Assembly (NCBI GenBank): GCA_017405545.1
Contig: JAFRAF010000179.1
Span: 1-9,756 of the forward strand
Origin: Oscillospiraceae bacterium
GTDB lineage: Bacteria; Bacillota; Clostridia; Oscillospirales; Oscillospiraceae
Length of the DNA stretch: 9,756 bases
Reading direction: 5' to 3'
The notes under the pieces: generated by a model
The model's database searches: none
What the model saw: the letters and a program-made list of their open reading frames with translations, nothing else
What the model was told of the DNA's origin: nothing
Shown: positions 5,562-9,756 of the stretch, piece by piece
How the letters are laid out: each line of letters opens with the position of its first letter
Position numbering within the stretch: position 1 is the stretch's first letter
Position numbers and translations under genes: made by a program

Positions 5562-5588
5562 GAGTGGGCATGACCCACTCTCTTTTTT
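5562..5588 (+). terminator. Leader terminator (candidate attenuator) before rimP
   Basis: GAGTGGG (5562-5568) pairs with CCCACTC (5574-5580) around a CATGA loop, a perfect 7-bp GC-rich stem, followed by TCTTTTTT. This is a textbook Rho-independent terminator on the plus strand, placed between the operon promoter and its first gene, where full termination would silence nusA and infB. It therefore probably acts as an attenuator. From memory, the Bacillus subtilis ylxS-nusA operon is autoregulated by NusA-stimulated termination in its leader, and the same logic would fit here. I see no obvious competing antiterminator stem, and no T-box or known riboswitch. Confidence 0.75.
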
Positions 5589-5664
5589 GCGTAAAAATGT
5601 TTTTCAATGGGCATACATGTGTGCCTGCGCATATAAGAGTATATATGACCGGAGAAATTGATAC

Positions 5665-6117
5665 ATGAGTAAGATAACGGATAAAGTCTGGGCTCTGGCA
5701 GAGCCGGTTGCAAAAGAAAACGGATGCGAGGTCTGGGACGTGGAATATGTCAAGGAGGCCGGACAGAACTACCTGCGTGTCTATATTGACAGAGAAGAGG
5801 GCGTCGACCTGAGCCAGTGTGAGGCGGTCAGCAGGGCTCTTGATCCCATACTGGAAGAGGTGGACCCCATCCCGGACAGTTATATATTTGAGGTCTCGTC
5901 CGCCGGGGCGGAGCGCGCGCTGAAGCGGCCGGGCGACTTCCAGCGTTTTATCGGCAGCCTTGTGGAGGTCAGACTGTACAAGTCCAAGTTTGACAGCAAG
6001 GTGCATATCGGCAGGCTCCTCGCCTATGACGACGGGGCGGTCGAGGTGGATTCAAAGGGAGAGCCCCTGAGATTTGAAAAAAACGAAGTAGCCGGAGTCA
6101 GACTCCGTATGGAATAA
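5665..6117 (+). CDS. rimP: Ribosome maturation factor RimP
   Basis: 150-residue cytoplasmic protein needed for assembly of the 30S ribosomal subunit. The N-terminal domain has ENGCEVWDVEYVKEAGQNYL and the RVYIDREEGVDLSQCEAVSR stretch with the family's D-x-C pattern, then FEVSSAGAERALKRPGDF, a variant of the usual EVSSPGLxRPL motif. The C-terminal SH3-like domain ends with GEPLRFEKNEVAGVRL, matching the family's common ending. The length is normal (about 150). The start is ATG 5665-5667. The nearest ribosome binding site is GGAG at 5651-5654, ten bases away, which is rather long and may mean modest translation. It opens the operon, is preceded by the leader terminator, and is followed 19 bases later by nusA, as is usual in bacteria. 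Confidence 0.95.
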   Translation: MSKITDKVWALAEPVAKENGCEVWDVEYVKEAGQNYLRVYIDREEGVDLSQCEAVSRALDPILEEVDPIPDSYIFEVSSAGAERALKRPGDFQRFIGSLVEVRLYKSKFDSKVHIGRLLAYDDGAVEVDSKGEPLRFEKNEVAGVRLRME

Positions 6118-6120
6118 TTT

Positions 6121-6125
6121 GGAGG
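6121..6125 (+). promoter_or_regulatory. Ribosome binding site that decides the nusA start
   Basis: GGAGG lies 11 bases before the ATG at 6137-6139, directly after the rimP stop. A TTG at 6119 in the same frame overlaps this site and cannot be the start it serves. The protein from 6137 begins MNAEFFEAVADIEKEKGI, as NusA proteins do. Confidence 0.7.
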
Positions 6126-6136
6126 AACACAGAAAG

Positions 6137-7192
6137 ATGAACGCCGAGTTTTTTGAAGCTGTTGCTGACATTGAAAAAGAAAAGGGCATACCCAAGGAGT
6201 ATATGCTTGAGAAGATAAACCAGGCGCTGCTGGCGGCCCTTAAAAAGGACTATCCTGCGGCGGCCGACTGCTGCAAGGTCGATGTGGATGAGGAAAAAAA
6301 GCGCATCGACATGTACATCCAGAAGACGGTAGTCGAGGAAGTGGAGGACCCGGATATCGAGCTTACACTTGACGAGGCACAGAAGATATCCGCGAAAGCC
6401 CAGCTCGGGGATATCATAAACATCCCCGTTGAAACGAAAAAGTTTGGCAGAATAGCGGCCCAGGCGGCAAAGCAGGTCATTATCCAGGGCATACGGGAAG
6501 CTGAGCGCAGCATGGTCTATCAGGAGTTCACTTCCAAGGAGCATGAGATACTCACCGGAATCGTATCCCGCACAGACCTGAAAAACGGCGCTTTGGCCAT
6601 AAAGATAAGCTCAAACTCCGAGTACACCGAGACCCTACTCATGGCGGGGGAGAGAGTGCCCGGCGAACAGTTCCGTGAGGGCGACAGGATACGCGTATAT
6701 GTGGTCGAGGTGCGCAGAGCCACATCGGGCCCCCAGGTCATAATCTCCAGGACCCATCCCGGCCTTGTGAAGCGGCTGTTTGAGCTGGAGGTGCCCGAGA
6801 TAGTCGACGGAACGGTTGAGGTCAAGAGCATTGCCCGTGAGGCCGGCAGCAGGACAAAGATCGCCGTCATGTCCAACGATCCCGCAGTGGAGCCCATCGG
6901 CGCCTGCGTCGGACCCAAGGGCGGCCGTGTGGCGGCCATAGTTGACGAGCTGCGGGGAGAGAAAATAGATATAATCAAGTACAGCGATGACCCGGCGGAA
7001 TATGTGGCTGCGGCCCTTGCCCCGGCGGACGTGGTGGAAGTAACCATGCTTGACGAGGGCAAGAACTGTCAGGTGATCGTACCGGACGGGCAGCTCTCAC
7101 TTGCCATTGGCAAGGAGGGGCAGAATGTGCGTCTCGCCGCGAAGCTGACAGGCTATAAGATAGACATAAAGCCCGAGAGCAAGGCATTATAA
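6137..7192 (+). CDS. nusA: Transcription termination/antitermination protein NusA
   Basis: 351-residue RNA polymerase-binding factor that affects pausing, intrinsic termination and antitermination. The N-terminal RNAP-binding domain (about 1-125) begins MNAEFFEAVADIEKEKGIPK and includes AAQAAKQVIIQGIREAER. The S1 RNA-binding domain (about 135-203) includes GERVPGEQFREGDRIRVYV and ends with ISRTHPGLVKRLFELEVPEI just after it. KH1 (about 229-290) carries GACVGPKGGRVAAIVDEL, and KH2 (about 300-345) carries LAIGKEGQNVRLAAKLTGY. The protein stops soon after KH2 with IDIKPESKAL. It lacks the acidic C-terminal repeats of enterobacterial NusA, which is usual for Firmicutes. It sits between rimP and ylxR and is followed 25 bases later by ylxR. 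NusA may act on the leader terminator at 5562-5588 and so limit its own synthesis. That is inferred from position and from what is known in Bacillus. Confidence 0.97.
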   Translation: MNAEFFEAVADIEKEKGIPKEYMLEKINQALLAALKKDYPAAADCCKVDVDEEKKRIDMYIQKTVVEEVEDPDIELTLDEAQKISAKAQLGDIINIPVETKKFGRIAAQAAKQVIIQGIREAERSMVYQEFTSKEHEILTGIVSRTDLKNGALAIKISSNSEYTETLLMAGERVPGEQFREGDRIRVYVVEVRRATSGPQVIISRTHPGLVKRLFELEVPEIVDGTVEVKSIAREAGSRTKIAVMSNDPAVEPIGACVGPKGGRVAAIVDELRGEKIDIIKYSDDPAEYVAAALAPADVVEVTMLDEGKNCQVIVPDGQLSLAIGKEGQNVRLAAKLTGYKIDIKPESKAL

Positions 7193-7217
7193 ACTGACAA
7201 TAAAAGGAGGCGGCCAC

Positions 7218-7487
7218 GTGCCCAAGAAGATACCTATGCGGCAGTGTTTAGGCTGCCGTGAGATGAAACCCAAGCGGGAGCTCATAAGAGTTGTCCGCTC
7301 TCCCGAGGGGGAGATATCCATAGATAAAAAGGGGAAAAAGCCGGGGAGAGGTGCCTATGTCTGTCCCGACGCTCAGTGCCTTAAGAAGGCGATAAAATCC
7401 AAAGCTCTTGAGCGGGCCTTCGGCCTGCCCGTGCCGGAGGAAGTATTCTCCACCCTGGCTGAGCAGATGGAGGAGAGCGATGGCTGA
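7218..7487 (+). CDS. ylxR: YlxR family RNA-binding protein (RnpM-type)
   Basis: 89-residue small basic protein. It starts at a GTG behind a very strong AAAAGGAGG (7202-7210) with a seven-base gap. Family marks are PMRQCLGCREMKPKRELIRVV near the start and GRGAYVCPDAQCLKKA at about 43-57, followed by a basic stretch and ALERAF. Four cysteines (10, 13, 49 and 54) form CxxC and CxxxxC pairs that could bind metal. YlxR proteins sit between nusA and the L7Ae gene in Firmicutes. Work in Bacillus subtilis has linked the family to RNase P modulation (RnpM), and that function is taken from the family, not seen here. Its last eight bases overlap the next gene, so the two are probably translationally coupled. 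Confidence 0.93.
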   Translation: MPKKIPMRQCLGCREMKPKRELIRVVRSPEGEISIDKKGKKPGRGAYVCPDAQCLKKAIKSKALERAFGLPVPEEVFSTLAEQMEESDG

Positions 7488-7908
7488 CAGTTTGAGACTT
7501 ATAGGCCTGGCCAGGCGGGCGGGCTTCCTCGAATACGGGGAGGAGACCGTGGGAGCCTCGGCTCGGGCTGGGAAAGCAAAAGTGATACTGATCGCGTCTG
7601 ACGCGTCGAATAACACTAAGGCGAGGGGCAGGAATTTTGCCCGTTACGGCGATATCCCGGTGCTGGAGATCCCGTTCACAAAGGAGGAACTGGGAGCGGC
7701 CCTGGGAAAGGGAGTGACCGGACTTATCAGTATAAGCGACGCCGGTCTTGCAAGCAAATTTGTTTCTGAGCTTGCGGCGGCTGAGCCTGGGAAGTACACC
7801 GAGCCCGCGCAGAGGCTTGCGCTCAGGGCAGAGAAGGCTGCAAAGCTCAGGGAGGAAGCGGCCGCGCACAGGAGAAATCAGAAGCTGGGTAAGAGGAGGA
7901 TGAAATAA
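7480..7908 (+). CDS. ylxQ: L7Ae/L30e-family ribosomal-type protein with basic C-terminal tail
   Basis: 142-residue RNA-binding protein related to archaeal L7Ae and L30e, which bind kink-turn RNA. The L7Ae fold covers about residues 1-100: [20 protein letters not shown], then [15 protein letters not shown] (32-46), then [20 protein letters not shown] and [18 protein letters not shown]. Typical members in this operon (YlxQ) have about 100 residues. This one adds some 40 residues, rich in Lys, Arg, Ala and Glu and ending [12 protein letters not shown], which may add RNA affinity. The ATG at 7480 is chosen because GGAGGAGAG lies just upstream (7469-7477) and the L7Ae fold begins immediately. The open frame extends to 7408, but that part is out-of-frame ylxR sequence. 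It overlaps ylxR by eight bases and infB by one (TAATG). The biological role of this family in bacteria is poorly known. Confidence 0.9.
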   Translation: MADSLRLIGLARRAGFLEYGEETVGASARAGKAKVILIASDASNNTKARGRNFARYGDIPVLEIPFTKEELGAALGKGVTGLISISDAGLASKFVSELAAAEPGKYTEPAQRLALRAEKAAKLREEAAAHRRNQKLGKRRMK

Positions 7909-9756
7909 TGAGTATGATGATCAAATACAGAGTTCATGAGGTCGCAAAGGATTTCAAGACCAACTGGAAGAATATTGCGGAGATTATGACTCAATACGCA
8001 ACTACCCCCAAGAATCATATGCAGCCGCTCGAAGAGGAAGAGCTGGATGTGGTTTTTGAATACCTTACCCAGCACAATCAGATCGAAAGTCTGGATGAGC
8101 TGTTCGCGCCTGTCCCCGAATCCAACAAAGAGGAGAAGGGCGGCAAAGCGCAGCAGCCCAAGCAGGCCAAAGCGGAGCAGGATGTGAAGCAGAAACCCCA
8201 AAAGCAGGAGCAGCAGCCCCAGCGGCAGCAGCCTGCCCAGAATAACGGACAGCAGCCGCAGAAGAAGGCCGACAAGCCCCATCAGGCCCGCCAGGTCCCA
8301 CAGAAGCGTATAATAGACACCTCCGGCGCGACAATAAATATAGCCAAGTACGATGAGCGTCTGGACAATCTTGTCCCCGAGAAGACCGAGAATATGAAGC
8401 GGGGCAAGGAGAAATTCACCAAGCGCTCCCAGAACAGGGGCTCCAACGCCAACTTCGGGGCGAAACGCCGCCAGGAAGAGCGGGACAAGATGCAGAAGCT
8501 CCAGCTTGAGATAGCCAAAAAGGCCCCGCTGAAGGTCCAGATCCCAGATGAGATTGGTGTGGGCGAGCTGGCGTCACGCATGAAGAAGACAGGCGCAGAG
8601 GTCGTAAAGCAGCTCATCAAGATGGGTGTCATGGCATCCCTGTCCGATATAATCGACTATGACACTGCGGCTCTTGTGGCCATTGAGCTGGGCTGCAAGG
8701 TCGAGCACGAGGTCGTGGTAACCATAGAGGAAAAGCTCATCGACGACCATGTGGATACTGACGAAGAGCTGGAGGACAGAGCCCCCGTGGTTGTGGTCAT
8801 GGGCCACGTAGATCACGGCAAAACCTCCCTGCTCGACAGGATACGCAGTGCGAATGTAGTGGCCGGAGAGGCAGGCGGCATCACCCAGCACATCGGCGCT
8901 TACAGGGTGGAGATAAACGGCAAGCCCATAACCTTCCTGGACACCCCGGGACACGAGGCATTTACCTCCATGCGCGCCCGCGGCGCCATGGTGACCGACG
9001 TAGCCATACTGATAGTTGCGGCGGACGACGGCATCATGCCCCAGACGGTGGAGTCCATTAACCACGCCAAGGCGGCGGATATACCGATAATAGTAGCTAT
9101 AAACAAGATGGATGTGCCCGGCGCCAATCCCGAGAGGATTCGCCAGCAGCTCACCGAGTATGAGCTGGTGGATGAGAACTGGGGCGGCGACACAATAATC
9201 TGCCCCATATCCGCCAAGACCGGCGAGGGTATTGACAACCTGCTGGAGATGGTGGCCCTCACAGCCGAGATGCGCGAGCTCAAGGCCAATCCCAACAGGG
9301 CCGCCAAGGGCACTGTCATTGAGGCGAGACTGGATAAGGGCCGCGGCCCCATAATGACCGTCCTCGTGCAGAACGGCACCCTCAGACAGGGCGATATCAT
9401 TATCGCCGGCACAGCGGTGGGCCGTGTCCGCGTCATGATGAACGACAAGGGCGAGAGAGTCAGCGAAGCAGGCCCCTCCGTGCCTGTGGAGGTCACCGGT
9501 ATGTCCGAGGTGCCCGGAGCGGGCGATACCTTTAACGCCGTGGCCGACGAGAGAATGGCCAAGGAACTGGCCGCCCAGCGCAAGGACGAGATCAAAAACG
9601 CCGGCAGCCAGTCCAGAAAGGTCACCCTTGAGGACCTGTTCGCACATATCAAGGAGGGAGAGCTGAAGGAACTGAATATAATCGTCAAGGCGGACGTGAA
9701 GGGCTCTGCCGAGGCCATCACCTCCTCCCTTGAGAAGCTCTCCAGTGAGGAGGTCA
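7908..9756 (+). CDS. infB: Translation initiation factor IF-2 (3' partial)
   Basis: GTPase that places initiator tRNA on the 30S subunit and promotes subunit joining. 616 codons are present and the frame is open to the window end, so the C-terminus is missing. An N-terminal IF2_N domain ([20 protein letters not shown] through about residue 60) is followed by a Gln/Pro/Lys-rich linker (about 72-135). A second IF2_N region includes [20 protein letters not shown]. The G domain carries GHVDHGKT (299-306), DTPGH (345-349), NKMD (399-402) and a SAKTGEG G5 motif, with the switch I segment [13 protein letters not shown]. Domain II starts near [16 protein letters not shown], and the last part includes [17 protein letters not shown]. 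The start is the ATG overlapping the upstream stop as TAATG, with AGGAGG (7894-7899) eight bases before it. Last gene visible in the operon; rbfA commonly follows, but that lies outside the window. Confidence 0.97.
   Translation, partial: MSMMIKYRVHEVAKDFKTNWKNIAEIMTQYATTPKNHMQPLEEEELDVVFEYLTQHNQIESLDELFAPVPESNKEEKGGKAQQPKQAKAEQDVKQKPQKQEQQPQRQQPAQNNGQQPQKKADKPHQARQVPQKRIIDTSGATINIAKYDERLDNLVPEKTENMKRGKEKFTKRSQNRGSNANFGAKRRQEERDKMQKLQLEIAKKAPLKVQIPDEIGVGELASRMKKTGAEVVKQLIKMGVMASLSDIIDYDTAALVAIELGCKVEHEVVVTIEEKLIDDHVDTDEELEDRAPVVVVMGHVDHGKTSLLDRIRSANVVAGEAGGITQHIGAYRVEINGKPITFLDTPGHEAFTSMRARGAMVTDVAILIVAADDGIMPQTVESINHAKAADIPIIVAINKMDVPGANPERIRQQLTEYELVDENWGGDTIICPISAKTGEGIDNLLEMVALTAEMRELKANPNRAAKGTVIEARLDKGRGPIMTVLVQNGTLRQGDIIIAGTAVGRVRVMMNDKGERVSEAGPSVPVEVTGMSEVPGAGDTFNAVADERMAKELAAQRKDEIKNAGSQSRKVTLEDLFAHIKEGELKELNIIVKADVKGSAEAITSSLEKLSSEEV

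Noticed and set aside
5540..5664. rimP leader considered as a T-box or riboswitch
   Set aside because: No T-box specifier or conserved T-box sequence and no recognisable aptamer are visible. Only a short terminator stem and one small hairpin are present.
5351..5713. Long N-terminal extension of Ddl
   Set aside because: It would run back through the divergent promoters and into rimP antisense. The ATG at 5350 has GGAGG just upstream and gives the standard Ddl N-terminus.
7408..7479. Upstream extension of the L7Ae-like gene
   Set aside because: It is out-of-frame ylxR sequence. The ATG at 7480 has a strong ribosome binding site and starts the domain.
8121..8311. CAG-rich stretch, considered as a repeat array
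   Set aside because: It lies in frame in the IF-2 linker with no fixed repeat unit or spacer pattern. It is low-complexity coding sequence, not a CRISPR or tandem array.
8574..9721. Long minus-strand ORFs opposite infB
   Set aside because: They are antisense shadows. The plus strand encodes the full IF-2 G domain without interruption and is simply cut by the window end.

Overview
The window looks like chromosomal DNA from a GC-rich member of the Clostridia, probably Oscillospiraceae-like. The evidence is the gene order rimP-nusA-ylxR-L7Ae-family gene-infB, which is typical of Firmicutes, together with a short NusA that has no C-terminal acidic repeats, an SLH-domain surface protein, consensus housekeeping (sigma-A type) promoters, strong GGAGG ribosome binding sites and tRNA genes that encode their own CCA. 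The genus is an inference from style, not from a database match.

Layout. Positions 2-355 are the 3' end of an SLH-domain surface protein gene on the + strand. Positions 356 to about 784 hold no clear gene: there are several hairpins, two of them terminator-like and pointing in opposite directions, and a scrap of minus-strand coding sequence. Positions 815-1531 are an N-terminally truncated tyrosine recombinase, the remnant of a prophage or integrative element. Next to it, on the minus strand, are tRNA-Asp(GTC) and tRNA-Thr(GGT) with their own consensus promoter and an excellent terminator. Upstream of these, also on the minus strand, is ddl - murF - RluA-type pseudouridine synthase. Ddl makes D-Ala-D-Ala, MurF joins it to the UDP-MurNAc-tripeptide, and the pseudouridine synthase start overlaps the murF stop (ATGA). 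Positions 5351-5664 are a divergent control region between ddl and rimP. From 5665 to the window end runs the + strand operon rimP - nusA - ylxR - L7Ae-family gene - infB. infB is cut by the window end and has no stop codon here.

How the genes work together. The rightward operon joins ribosome maturation (RimP), transcription elongation and termination (NusA), RNA-binding proteins (YlxR and the L7Ae-like protein) and translation initiation (IF-2). Its leader contains a strong intrinsic terminator between promoter and first gene, consistent with attenuation. The leftward operon handles the last cytoplasmic steps of peptidoglycan precursor synthesis, plus one RNA-modifying enzyme.

I looked for an undescribed system and did not find a convincing one. 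Most of the window is core housekeeping. The points most worth checking are the rimP leader attenuator, the rearranged 356-1670 region, the promoter buried in the end of the pseudouridine synthase gene, and a palindrome beside the ddl promoter.
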